Positions 24,014 through 31,778 of a stretch of 32,669 nucleotides of DNA are shown here, in pieces. This DNA is from Candidatus Bipolaricaulota bacterium. Its GTDB lineage: Bacteria; Bipolaricaulota; Bipolaricaulia; UBA7950; UBA9294. The DNA is taken from the NCBI GenBank assembly GCA_018817505.1, contig JAHITR010000221.1:1-32669 (forward strand). The letters run 5' to 3'. Each line of letters begins with the position of its first letter. The first letter of the stretch is position 1. The notes beneath the pieces are model-generated. The model worked only from the letters and a program-made list of their open reading frames with translations. It searched no databases and was not told the origin of the DNA. A program made the translations under genes and the position numbers.

Positions 24014-24973
24014 ATGGGAATCATCGTTTGCATGGCTGATCTGCTGCCTGAACAACTCGAACGGCTGGCACATGAAGGACACGAAGTGCGTCTGCCCAAG
24101 CCCGCCGCCGACTCGCTCATCGCTTTCGTTGCAGATGCGGATGCCCTGATTTGCATGCTGACCCATTCCATTGGCAAACGGGAGTTCGATGCGTCCCCTG
24201 GATTGAAGGTGGTGGCTAATGTGGCAGTAGGATATGAAAACATCGATGTCTCTGCTGCCAAAACCCGTGGCATCATCGTCACCAACACGCCCGATGTCCT
24301 GACTGAGGCGACGGCCGATCACGCCTTCGCCCTGCTGCTTGCCGCCGCTCGCCGAGTTCCTGAAGCCGATCGTTGCGTTCGAAGCCATGATTTTCCGTCT
24401 TGGGGGCTTCAGCAACCGCTGATGGGAATCGATGTAGGAGGGAAGAACCTGGGGATCGTGGGCATGGGACGCATTGGCGCGGCCGTTGCGCGGAGAGGTC
24501 ATCACGGCTTTGGCATGCCCATCTTCTATCATTCGCGCACACGAAAGCCCGAACTTGAACGCGAATTGCACGCACAGTTTTTGCCATTGGGCGAGCTTCT
24601 CGCAACGAGTGACTTCGTCAGCGTGCACGTGCCTGCGACAAGCGAAACCCAACACCTATTCGATGCCGCCGCATTCGCACAGATGAAACCGACAGCCATT
24701 CTTGTCAACGTGGCCCGTGGTGCCATTGTCGACGAGGGAGCGCTGGTTCACGCCCTTCGGAATCACACCATCGCCGGCGCAGGCCTCGATGTCTTCGAGC
24801 ATGAGCCTCTCATTCATCCCGGATTGCTCGAGTTACAGGAGCGCGTCGTGCTGTCACCGCATTTGGGGAGCGCAACGGCTGAAACGCGAACGAGGATGGG
24901 CGAGATGGCGATTGACAATGTCCTCGCTGTGCTCGCTGGATTGCCTGCCCTCACACCGGTCAATTCAGGCTGA
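24014..24973 (+). CDS. D-2-hydroxyacid dehydrogenase (glyoxylate/hydroxypyruvate reductase-like)
   Basis: The 319-residue protein starts at ATG 24014 behind GAGGAGAT. The Rossmann motif GMGRIG is at 150-155, and the catalytic trio is R235 (NVARGAIVDEGAL), E264 (DVFEHEP) and H283 (SPHLGSAT). The N-terminal substrate domain has NVAVGYENIDVSAAKTRGI and NTPDVLTEATADHAFALLLA, as in glyoxylate reductases (GyaR). A serine and arginine follow the second beta strand (YHSRTRK) where NAD-specific enzymes carry aspartate, which suggests NADPH use; this is an inference. It would reduce glyoxylate or hydroxypyruvate to glycolate or glycerate. It lies 18 bases after the RNase HI gene, probably on one transcript. 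Confidence 0.92.
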   Translation: MGIIVCMADLLPEQLERLAHEGHEVRLPKPAADSLIAFVADADALICMLTHSIGKREFDASPGLKVVANVAVGYENIDVSAAKTRGIIVTNTPDVLTEATADHAFALLLAAARRVPEADRCVRSHDFPSWGLQQPLMGIDVGGKNLGIVGMGRIGAAVARRGHHGFGMPIFYHSRTRKPELERELHAQFLPLGELLATSDFVSVHVPATSETQHLFDAAAFAQMKPTAILVNVARGAIVDEGALVHALRNHTIAGAGLDVFEHEPLIHPGLLELQERVVLSPHLGSATAETRTRMGEMAIDNVLAVLAGLPALTPVNSG

Positions 24974-24992
24974 GCCTGCTGCCTGACTTGCC

Positions 24993-25376
24993 CTAGAAGC
25001 AGCCCAATTGGCACGGTGACACCAGAAGCCCCATCGTTTCAGCAGCACAAGCGATGGCGATGCGCGGCAATCCGTGTTCTTCGGCAATTCGCCACAAGGC
25101 GGCACAAGCAATCGTTTCATCGACGGCTGCCGCACGAAGCGATATGGCCACATCCCCCGGGATATCGGCCAATTGCTGCACAAGTCCCTTCTGACGGAAG
25201 CAATCGTAGCCGAACAGCCCCAATTGACAGCGAGAGATACGAACACCGAGCCTATCCGCTTCTGCACCAACCTGGGCCGCGCTCCAGTTGTGCTCTCTAG
25301 CAAGGCGAAAGGCAAACGCACAAGGCAATCGACCATCTCTCAACGTGGTTAAAACCATCGACTCGATCCCTGTCAT
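24993..25376 (-). CDS. protein of unknown function with two CQLG repeats
   Basis: I do not recognise this 127-residue protein. I choose ATG 25376 behind GAGAGGTGAG; a GTG 9 bases upstream lacks a ribosome site. Residues 14-55 and 86-127 align without gaps with 15 of 42 identities. Each repeat contains a cysteine (C19, C91), R-x-A-x-E-H, and ends in a CQLG(L/C)F motif (C50, C122). The length and helix-turn-helix-like pattern of each half (REHNWSAAQVGAEADRLGV) resemble a small winged-helix or DNA-binding unit, but this is only a guess. The paired cysteines could bind metal or form a disulfide. It is convergent with the dehydrogenase gene and divergent from the DUF401 permease gene. Confidence 0.75.
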   Translation of the reverse strand: MTGIESMVLTTLRDGRLPCAFAFRLAREHNWSAAQVGAEADRLGVRISRCQLGLFGYDCFRQKGLVQQLADIPGDVAISLRAAAVDETIACAALWRIAEEHGLPRIAIACAAETMGLLVSPCQLGCF

Positions 25377-25475
25377 CGTTCTCACCTCTCTTGACGCGCC
25401 CCACCATATCAGAACTGCGCGAATCGAACGACTTTGTGGAATCGGTTATGCTCCACCCAACTGCCGGGGGTGCAC

Positions 25476-26660
25476 ATGATGCTATGGATTGGCTTCTCGT
25501 TGGCCATCCTCTTGTTGCTCGTGTTTTCACGACGGGATCTAGCTTTGGGCATGGGCATGGCCACACTTGCACTGGCGCTATTCACCCATTCCCTGGGGAC
25601 TTTTGGCCAGGCGCTTTGGCAGACGATTTCCGATCCTTCCGTCTTGCTGTTGACCTTGGTCGTCGGCATGATCCCGCTCATCGGCGGAGTCATGGAAGCG
25701 TCGGGCGAGATGGATCGCTTGGTTGCCAATCTCCGCATCGGAATCCGCCCGTTTCTCGCACTCGGCCCCGGACTTCTCGGCATGTTGCCCATGCCAGGGG
25801 GAGCGCTTCTGTCTGCTCCACTTGTTGAGCAGGGAGCCGGCCATGCGCCCGCAGATGTCAAGGCAGCGGCCAACGTCTGGTTCCGCCATGTGCTGCTACT
25901 CATCTATCCTTTGGGACCGGATCTCATCGCGTCGGCCAAGATCGCTGATTTGGAGGTGTACAGCGTCATCCCCTACCTCATCCCCTCATTCGCGCTATCG
26001 CTCATTCTGGGATACGTGTTCCTGCTTCGTCGCGTCAGCGGCAAACTCAAGCAACCAGGGGCCTTTTCTTGGGTCGGACTGCTCATCCCGCTGTGCATTA
26101 TTCTCGTCGCGCCTATGCTAGATCTTGCCCTCAAGCGAGTGGCTCCATTGCCGTACACTGAGATTGGAACCGTCGTAGGCGTGTCAGCCAGTCTTTTCAT
26201 GGGGATTGTCATTGGAAAGATACGGCTGCCTCAATTGGGGCGAATCGTTCGCCGGGCAAAGCCAGCCAAATACATGCTCATCATTCTGGCCATGTTCGCG
26301 TTCTTGAATGTGTTCACTTCTTCAGGTGTTCCAGAGCAGATTGGCGCGATGTCCTTGCCCCCTGTCGTCTTGTGCGTCGTTATCGGCGCGTTGCTCGGAG
26401 TTGTCACCGGGCGCATTCAAGCCCCGATGTCAATCATCGTTCCCATCTACGTCACAACCTACGGCGCCATGTCAGCGGCTGGGTTTGCTGCCACATACTT
26501 CGCTATTGTTTTGGGCTATATCTTGACACCCACTCACCCGTGTATCTCCGTGTCGTTGGAGTACTTCCAGACTTCGCTGGGTGCGTATGTCCGTCGAATG
26601 GCCATTCCGACCGCTACCGCGTTGCTCATAACGCTGGGCATCGGGCTCCTCATCTTCTAG
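25476..26660 (+). CDS. DUF401 family membrane protein (GntP/CitM-like permease)
   Basis: I choose ATG 25476 behind GGGGGTG, giving 394 residues starting MMLWIGFSLAILLLLVFSRR. About ten to eleven membrane helices are visible. The diagnostic stretch MIPLIGGVMEASGEMDRLV, GLLGMLPMPGGALLSAPL, and the mirrored C-terminal LGYILTPTHPCISVSLEYF identify the DUF401 family found in Thermotogae, archaea and scattered bacteria. The two-half build with a PMPGG hairpin in one half and a TPTHPC hairpin in the other recalls ion-transporter-superfamily carriers for organic anions. The substrate is not known for the family. It is divergent from the CQLG-repeat gene, with 99 bases between, and convergent with the MscS gene. 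Confidence 0.88.
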   Translation: MMLWIGFSLAILLLLVFSRRDLALGMGMATLALALFTHSLGTFGQALWQTISDPSVLLLTLVVGMIPLIGGVMEASGEMDRLVANLRIGIRPFLALGPGLLGMLPMPGGALLSAPLVEQGAGHAPADVKAAANVWFRHVLLLIYPLGPDLIASAKIADLEVYSVIPYLIPSFALSLILGYVFLLRRVSGKLKQPGAFSWVGLLIPLCIILVAPMLDLALKRVAPLPYTEIGTVVGVSASLFMGIVIGKIRLPQLGRIVRRAKPAKYMLIILAMFAFLNVFTSSGVPEQIGAMSLPPVVLCVVIGALLGVVTGRIQAPMSIIVPIYVTTYGAMSAAGFAATYFAIVLGYILTPTHPCISVSLEYFQTSLGAYVRRMAIPTATALLITLGIGLLIF

Positions 26661-26747
26661 AAAAGCGAGCGGCCTGCCAGCACCCATGGAACGTCTCCTC
26701 AAAAATCGAGCTTCCTGTCTCGCGATGTTCGCCAAGCACTCCCCGGG

Positions 26748-27806
26748 CTAGTTAGCAGCTTCCTTAGAGATCAGCACGGTTTGTGTTGGGTAGGCGAATT
26801 CGATGCCGCGCTCGGCAAATGCCCGCATCAGCGCCAAGTTGATGGCCTGCTGCACATTCATGTAGACGGCATAGTCGGATGCGAGGACGTAGTACACGGT
26901 TTCGACCTGAAGCGCGAAATCTCCGAACGCCTTGAAATGGCATCGATCGAATCTGACATCCGACAGATTGGACACGATCTCTTCCATCAGCCTCGGAATG
27001 GCTTCGAGTTGGTCCGGCAAGGTTTGATACGTCACACCGATCGTGAATGCAATCCTGCGTTCGAACATGCGCCGGTAGTTGCGTACACGGCTAGATAGAA
27101 GATCACTGTTCGAGAAGATGATCTGCTCCCCCGTCAGGCTTCGAACGCGCGTTGTCTTGAGCCCAATCCTCTCCACGTTGCCCATCTGCTCTCCGACAAT
27201 GATGAAATCGCCGATGACAAATGGCTTGTCCACGATAATCGAGAGCGAGGCGAACAGATCGGACAGGATATTCTGAACGGCCAACGCGATGGCGATTCCT
27301 CCGATGCCGACTCCGGCGATGAGCGCGGTGACATCGATCCCCATGTTTTCCATGGCCAACAGCACCACGATCATCCAGAGCGCCATCTTGGCCACAAAGC
27401 CCAGCGCAGACAGGGTTGTCGCAGTGGCCGCATCATCGGACAATCGTTGTTTCACGCTGCGCCGGATCCAGAATGAGACGAATGCGTTGCCCCAGTATCC
27501 AGCTTGGATGAGCAGAGCGACGATGAAGATTCCTCGGAAGACGCGCTCGGCCAGGTCAGGCAGGGTCAGGATGAGGGCGCCTGCATACAGAGAGACGCTG
27601 AACATGAACAGCATCTGAGTCTTCTCCAGCAGATCGACCACAAGATCGTCGAAACGATTGGATGTCTTGTCAGCAACAACCCGAAGTTTGCGAAGGACAA
27701 GGCGAAGCAGGATTCGAAGCGCGAACCCAACGAACACAAGAATGCCCGCTGCCAGCAACCAGCGCCAAACCGGATTCCCCTGAAACACCGTATTCAAGAA
27801 TCCCAT
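26748..27806 (-). CDS. MscS family mechanosensitive ion channel
   Basis: I choose ATG 27806, 2-3 bases after GGGAGGGG, giving 352 residues (MGFLNTVFQGNPVW). A longer frame to 27863 has no ribosome site. Four to five membrane helices precede the pore helix, which has the family pattern GIGGIAIALAVQNILSDLF. The beta domain follows with VDKPFVIGDFIIVGEQMGNVERIGLKTTRVRS split by short turns, then IFSNSDLLSSRVRNY. The C-terminal domain contains FALQVETVYYVL. Small MscS-like channels release solutes on hypo-osmotic shock. The longer membrane part, compared with E. coli MscS (286 residues), suggests an extra helix pair. It is convergent with the DUF401 gene. Confidence 0.94.
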   Translation of the reverse strand: MGFLNTVFQGNPVWRWLLAAGILVFVGFALRILLRLVLRKLRVVADKTSNRFDDLVVDLLEKTQMLFMFSVSLYAGALILTLPDLAERVFRGIFIVALLIQAGYWGNAFVSFWIRRSVKQRLSDDAATATTLSALGFVAKMALWMIVVLLAMENMGIDVTALIAGVGIGGIAIALAVQNILSDLFASLSIIVDKPFVIGDFIIVGEQMGNVERIGLKTTRVRSLTGEQIIFSNSDLLSSRVRNYRRMFERRIAFTIGVTYQTLPDQLEAIPRLMEEIVSNLSDVRFDRCHFKAFGDFALQVETVYYVLASDYAVYMNVQQAINLALMRAFAERGIEFAYPTQTVLISKEAAN

Positions 27807-27951
27807 AACCCCTCCCTGGACTGATAGGACCATTGTCAGCGACTTGCGAGCCGTCGGCAACAAGTGGCGTGCCCGAGAACGTCAGCCGTGCCCCATTGAC
27901 TGGAGAACAGACCCGACGAGATCGTTCCTGCTGCCGGATGAGAAGTGATGG

Positions 27952-27982
27952 GTGTCCAAAATCCTTACAATCTTTTGGACAC
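27952..27982. promoter_or_regulatory. perfect dyad, candidate operator
   Basis: GTGTCCAAAA (27952-27961) and TTTTGGACAC (27973-27982) are perfect 10-base inverted arms with an 11-base spacer. The arm centres lie 21 bases apart, which is two helical turns. It lies 33 bases before the COG2407 gene in a divergent gap, where no transcript is expected to end. An operator for a dimeric regulator is therefore likelier than a terminator. Confidence 0.55.
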
Positions 27983-28014
27983 ACGTCCCAACGTTGAGAT
28001 AGTAACATGGAACA

Positions 28015-29229
28015 ATGAACAGGATCGAGGTAGTGACGCATGCATCAACCCTTCACGACAAAGCGCAGTTGGATGCCCTGAAATCCAGATTGCTCAATGG
28101 TCTTAGAGAGGTTGCTGATTTCGAGATCGCTGAGGTCAAAAAGCCATCTGGCGAATGTCTCACTGTGATTCTTGTCTTGACAGGCGGTGTGGAGCGAGAG
28201 GTTCTCAAGACCGTTGCGCAACTCGCTCCGCCATCCATCCTGCTCGCACATCCTGGGCACAATTCCCTGCCCGCATCGCTGGAAATCTTGGCACGCATTC
28301 GCAGAGACGGCGGCGAAGGGCGGATTCTGTTTGGAGATGCTGCCAGCATTGTGCCCGAGTTGCAGCTTGAATTGGTTCTAGCGTCTGCATGGAAGCGTCT
28401 GCGATTCAGCCGCATCGGACTGATTGGCGAACCCTCAGAATGGTTGGTCGCTTCAGATGTTGATTCCGCATTTCTCAGAGGCCGATTGGCCGTCGATCTC
28501 ATTACCGTCGACATCAAGGAATTGATGGATCATATTCGCTCCGCGACCGTCTCGCGCAAGGAATTGGCTACTTTTGCGCGTGAAGCAGAAGCCATCATGG
28601 GCCCCAATCCTGAGCAGATTCGCGAGGCGGTAACCGTGTACCAAGGGCTGCGCGCACTCGTCGATGAATATCGATTGTCTGCCTGCAGCGTGCGTTGTTT
28701 TGATTTGGTCACAGACATGCACACCACAGGCTGCTACGCCCTGTCTCGACTGAATGACGAGGGCATCCCAGCAGGGTGCGAAGGCGATCTGCAGACCCTC
28801 TTTTCACTCTACATCGCGTCACTGCTTTCCGGGCAAGTGGCGTTCATGGGCAATATTGCTTCCGTTGATACAGAGAAGCAGATCGTGGGGATGGCCCATT
28901 GCATGTGTCCGCTATCCATGGCCATGCACTACACCGTCTACACCCATTTCGAATCCGATCTTGGCATTGGGATCTCAGGCACCTTCCCCGAGGGTGCGTA
29001 CACCATGTTTCGATTGGGCGGCGAACGGCTCGATCACTTGTTCGTGCGGGAAGGGACTCTAGAGAACTCGGAATTTCGCAACGATCTCTGCCGAACCCAG
29101 CTGCGACTGAAGATGGAAGAGCCAATCGACGAGCTTCTGCACTCACCGTTGGGCAATCATCACATCCTGATGCCCGGTCATCACCGCACAACCATCGAGC
29201 GGTTCTTCAGCCGCCACCTCCGGACCTAA
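28015..29229 (+). CDS. L-fucose/L-arabinose isomerase-like protein (COG2407)
   Basis: This 404-residue protein from ATG 28015 has only a weak ribosome site (ATGGAA). It matches the COG2407 family in order: LTGGVEREVL, LLAHPGHNSLPASLEIL, GLIGEPSEWLVAS, the RCFDL strand, TGCYALSRLNDEGIPAGCEGD, FMGNIASVD, AHCMCP, THFESDLGIGISG, RLGGERLDHLFVREG, CRTQLRL and SPLGNHHIL. The conserved Glu, Asp and His residues of the fucose-isomerase active site (GCEGD, HFES, NHH) are present, so a metal-dependent enzyme on a sugar or sugar-like substrate is likely. The natural reaction is unknown for most of this family. No sugar kinase or transporter is adjacent. The perfect dyad upstream suggests dedicated regulation. 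Confidence 0.85.
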   Translation: MNRIEVVTHASTLHDKAQLDALKSRLLNGLREVADFEIAEVKKPSGECLTVILVLTGGVEREVLKTVAQLAPPSILLAHPGHNSLPASLEILARIRRDGGEGRILFGDAASIVPELQLELVLASAWKRLRFSRIGLIGEPSEWLVASDVDSAFLRGRLAVDLITVDIKELMDHIRSATVSRKELATFAREAEAIMGPNPEQIREAVTVYQGLRALVDEYRLSACSVRCFDLVTDMHTTGCYALSRLNDEGIPAGCEGDLQTLFSLYIASLLSGQVAFMGNIASVDTEKQIVGMAHCMCPLSMAMHYTVYTHFESDLGIGISGTFPEGAYTMFRLGGERLDHLFVREGTLENSEFRNDLCRTQLRLKMEEPIDELLHSPLGNHHILMPGHHRTTIERFFSRHLRT

Positions 29230-29513
29230 TTGAGCGCAACACGCTCCATGTCCATCTGGATTGTGATCCGCAAGAATCGCTTGGGTGATAATTCTTAAAG
29301 GAGAGACACCACAAGAGCGATGCCGTTCACTACCATCTAATTCCGTTTCCACAAAGCACTTTGTGCTTGCCGCCAATCGCGCAAACGACTAAACTGCCCG
29401 TGAACACAGAAGCAGGATCGAATCGGTTTGGCGTCGATCCAGGAACGCAAACGTTCCCATTCATAACAAGGAATCCTCTGGATTTCCGGCAACCCTATGG
29501 AGGTGTCATCCCA
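29230..29513. other. intergenic stretch with two small hairpins
   Basis: This 284-base gap holds no credible gene. AAAGGAG near 29298 has no suitably spaced start with a lasting frame. Two perfect small hairpins are seen: CACAAAG-CA-CTTTGTG (29350-29365) and GGAACG-CAAA-CGTTCC (29442-29457). The second recalls the GGAACGC stem of the 23308-23435 array. GATAAT near 29287 could be a -10 box but lacks a well-spaced -35. Confidence 0.4.
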
Positions 29514-29792
29514 TTGGCAGAACGAAATATGCAAATTGCAGCAGATACCGAAACCCGCCGCGGCCATTATGCCAATCTCGCTCTCATATCCCATCGCAAA
29601 GAGGAATTCATCGTCGATTTCCTCATGCTTGATCCGCAGACCCAATCGCCCAAAGGCGACCAAGCGATCCTCACCTCTCGTGTGATCCTGAATCCCGGAC
29701 ATATGAAGAGACTGTATCAAGCCATTGGCGAGAACATTTCGCGCTATGAGAAAAACTTCGGCAAGATCGTCTTGCCTCCCACCCTGACTTAG
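29514..29792 (+). CDS. DUF3467 domain protein
   Basis: I choose TTG 29514 because GGAGGTG (29499-29505) lies 8 bases ahead; this gives 92 residues, the normal size for the family. A longer frame from 29361 reads through a hairpin with no ribosome site. The sequence shows GHYANLALISHRKEEFIVDFL, split by a short turn, then SRVILNPGHMKRLYQAIGENISRYEKNFGKI, which together define DUF3467. The fold is small and probably all soluble, and the function is unknown. It lies 19 bases before the polyprenyl synthase gene and heads the isoprenoid cluster. Confidence 0.85.
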   Translation: MAERNMQIAADTETRRGHYANLALISHRKEEFIVDFLMLDPQTQSPKGDQAILTSRVILNPGHMKRLYQAIGENISRYEKNFGKIVLPPTLT

Positions 29793-29811
29793 CCGTACGT
29801 ATGGAGCTGCC

Positions 29812-30819
29812 ATGAACCTCGCGATTCTCCACCGCTATCGTGACGAACTCCGGGCGGGATTGGCCCAAGCGCTGCACGGCGAGGACACCACGCGGCAAAT
29901 GCTGCGCTACCACGTCGGATTGGAGACCGCCAAAGGAGAACCAGCCGATCACTTGGGGAAGCTCCTACGCCCCAGCCTGGTGCTGTTCGTCGCTGACGAG
30001 TTGGGCGCGGAAAGGCAGGCCGCATTGCCGGCGGCCATCGCTTTGGAACTCATTCACAACTTCTCGCTCATTCACGATGACATTGAAGACAAGGACGTTC
30101 AGCGGCGGGGCCGCCCTACTGTGTGGTCGCTGATTGGCGTCGCCAAAGCCATCAATGCTGGAGACCTCATGATCTCGCTGGCCCTACTGGAGGCCGTCAA
30201 GACGTCACCTGAAGCCGTCCTATGTCTGGTCGATGCCATGCGTGACCTGGTCGACGGTCAATCGTTGGATTTGGAGTTCGAATCGCGCTGGGTCACGCCC
30301 CCTGAATACCGCGCCATGATCCAACTCAAGACCGGCGCGCTGTTTCGCTGTGCATTTGAGCTTGCAGGCATCGTGGCCAACGTCTCGTCCGAATTGGGTA
30401 AACGGTTGGCCTCGTTTGGAGAGGAATTGGGCATGGCCTTCCAAGTGCGCGACGACATGCTGGGCGTCTGGGGAGACGAACGTGACTTGGGACGTCCGCC
30501 GGGCTCTGATCTGCGCAGGCGCAAGAAGGCCTATCCTCTGGTCTCGGCCCACGAACGTGCCTCCGATCCCGATCGCCAGTTCATCGAAAAGGCCATGAAG
30601 AGCGAGCCCGTGAGCGAAGGTGACATCCACAAGATCCTGGGCATGATGGAGCGCCTGGGAATCCGCTCTGATGGCGAGGTACGCATGCAGTCTCATCTTC
30701 AGGAGGCCGTCAAACAGCTGCCCTACATTCCGTTTTCAGAAGACGGATTGCAGATCTTGACGAGCCTATTCGAGAACCTCACCGCCTTCATGAAGCCGCG
30801 CAACGCTGGAGGCAACTGA
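29812..30819 (+). CDS. trans-isoprenyl diphosphate synthase (polyprenyl synthetase)
   Basis: The 335-residue protein starts at ATG 29812 behind GGAG. The first aspartate-rich motif is DDIED (89-93) in HNFSLIHDDIEDKD, followed by RRGRPTVW. The second region reads FQVRDDMLGVWGDE (210-223), where the third Asp of the classical DDxxD is Gly218. This DDxxG..WG form is typical of a known polyprenyl synthase subgroup, so activity is expected. DLRRRKKAYPLVSA supplies the basic phosphate-binding loop. It condenses isopentenyl diphosphate onto allylic diphosphates; product length cannot be fixed from sequence. ispH starts 2 bases after its stop, so one transcript makes both the precursor-forming and chain-building enzymes. 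Confidence 0.94.
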   Translation: MNLAILHRYRDELRAGLAQALHGEDTTRQMLRYHVGLETAKGEPADHLGKLLRPSLVLFVADELGAERQAALPAAIALELIHNFSLIHDDIEDKDVQRRGRPTVWSLIGVAKAINAGDLMISLALLEAVKTSPEAVLCLVDAMRDLVDGQSLDLEFESRWVTPPEYRAMIQLKTGALFRCAFELAGIVANVSSELGKRLASFGEELGMAFQVRDDMLGVWGDERDLGRPPGSDLRRRKKAYPLVSAHERASDPDRQFIEKAMKSEPVSEGDIHKILGMMERLGIRSDGEVRMQSHLQEAVKQLPYIPFSEDGLQILTSLFENLTAFMKPRNAGGN

Positions 30820-30821
30820 TC

Positions 30822-31661
30822 ATGGATGTGATTCGGGCCACAGTTCTTGGGTTCTGTGGCGGCGTACGACGTGCCGTGGCCATGCTTGAGAGCGCAACCG
30901 ACCAATGTGGAACCGTGTACACCCTGCACGAGATCGTCCACAATCCGCACGTCATGGATCAGTTGAAGGACAAGGGCGTTATCTTGGCCTCCTCCTTATC
31001 GGCAATTCCAGATGGAGCAACCGTCGCTTTAACGGCACATGGCGCCCCATTGCCGTTGATTGCTGGCATTCGCGCACGAAAACTCCATCTCATTGACGCC
31101 ACCTGCCCGATCGTCGCAGATGCCCAACGCGTGGTGGCAGAAAACGAGGCCTCCAAACGATTCACCATCATCTTCGGCGACAGCCAACATCTTGAGGTTC
31201 GCGGCCTTCTTTCCAACGCCGGCATGGGTGCAGTGGCAACTGAAGCCATGGACGGACTCATCATCCCCTCAGAGGGCAGGTTGGGGCTGGTCGCTCAAAC
31301 CACCAAATCTCCTGAGGCACTTGAGGCGTTTGCCCACGACCTTCGCGCACAACTGAATGCGAGGACAGACCTGGTTGTGAAGGATACGACGTGTCCTGAG
31401 CCCGTGGCCCGTTATCGCGCCGCACGTGAACTCGCACAAGGTGTGGAAGCCCTTGTCGTCGTCGGCAGTCCGACATCAGCCAACACGCGAAATCTGCATG
31501 CCGTCTGTTGCGAGAGCGGAAAGCCTACGTTCTTCGTCGAGTCAGCAGCCAACATCAGCGCCCCTGACTTTGCCGCCTTCACGCGCATCGGCCTCACAGC
31601 AGGCGCGTCAACACCCGACTGGGTCATCGAGGCCGTAGAGCGAAGGCTCCAGCAGCTGTAG
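30822..31661 (+). CDS. ispH: 4-hydroxy-3-methylbut-2-enyl diphosphate reductase
   Basis: The 279-residue protein starts at ATG 30822 with GGAGG 9 bases ahead inside the previous gene. The three [4Fe-4S] ligands are C12 (GFCGGVRRAV), C95 (DATCPIV) and C191 (DTTCPEP). Substrate-binding histidines are H40 (HNPHV), H73 (AHG) and H123 (SQHLEV). The SxN motif reads SANT at 219-222 in GSPTSANTRNLH. IspH makes isopentenyl and dimethylallyl diphosphate in the last step of the non-mevalonate (MEP) pathway. The gene shows that this organism uses the MEP pathway and feeds the neighbouring polyprenyl synthase. Confidence 0.96.
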   Translation: MDVIRATVLGFCGGVRRAVAMLESATDQCGTVYTLHEIVHNPHVMDQLKDKGVILASSLSAIPDGATVALTAHGAPLPLIAGIRARKLHLIDATCPIVADAQRVVAENEASKRFTIIFGDSQHLEVRGLLSNAGMGAVATEAMDGLIIPSEGRLGLVAQTTKSPEALEAFAHDLRAQLNARTDLVVKDTTCPEPVARYRAARELAQGVEALVVVGSPTSANTRNLHAVCCESGKPTFFVESAANISAPDFAAFTRIGLTAGASTPDWVIEAVERRLQQL

Positions 31662-31723
31662 GCGTGAGTTTCTCGTTCCCGGTATCTCACATAATGAGAC
31701 GAAAACCGCCTGCTCTTCGCACT

Positions 31724-31751
31724 TTGCGAGAACGCTCTCCCGTGCTATAAT
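31724..31751 (+). promoter_or_regulatory. sigma70-type promoter of the aconitase gene
   Basis: TATAAT (31746-31751) is preceded by TGC, an extended -10, and by TTGCGA (31724-31729) with a 16-base spacer. Transcription would start near 31758, about 20 bases before ATG 31779. It is the best consensus promoter in the window. Confidence 0.7.
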
Positions 31752-31778
31752 GCCCGCCACTTGAGAGAGGTGATCGTC

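Noticed and set aside
23528-24655. 375-codon open frame on the minus strand
   Set aside because: It is antisense to the RNase HI and dehydrogenase genes, both with clear catalytic motifs; its own translation is low-grade and unlike a protein family.
27952-27982. Rho-independent terminator
   Set aside because: The dyad lies between divergent genes, so no transcript should end there, and the stem is A/T-paired at the loop side rather than GC-rich with a separate T tract.
29337-29813. 158-codon open frame on the minus strand
   Set aside because: It is antisense to the DUF3467 gene, which has a clear family match and ribosome site.
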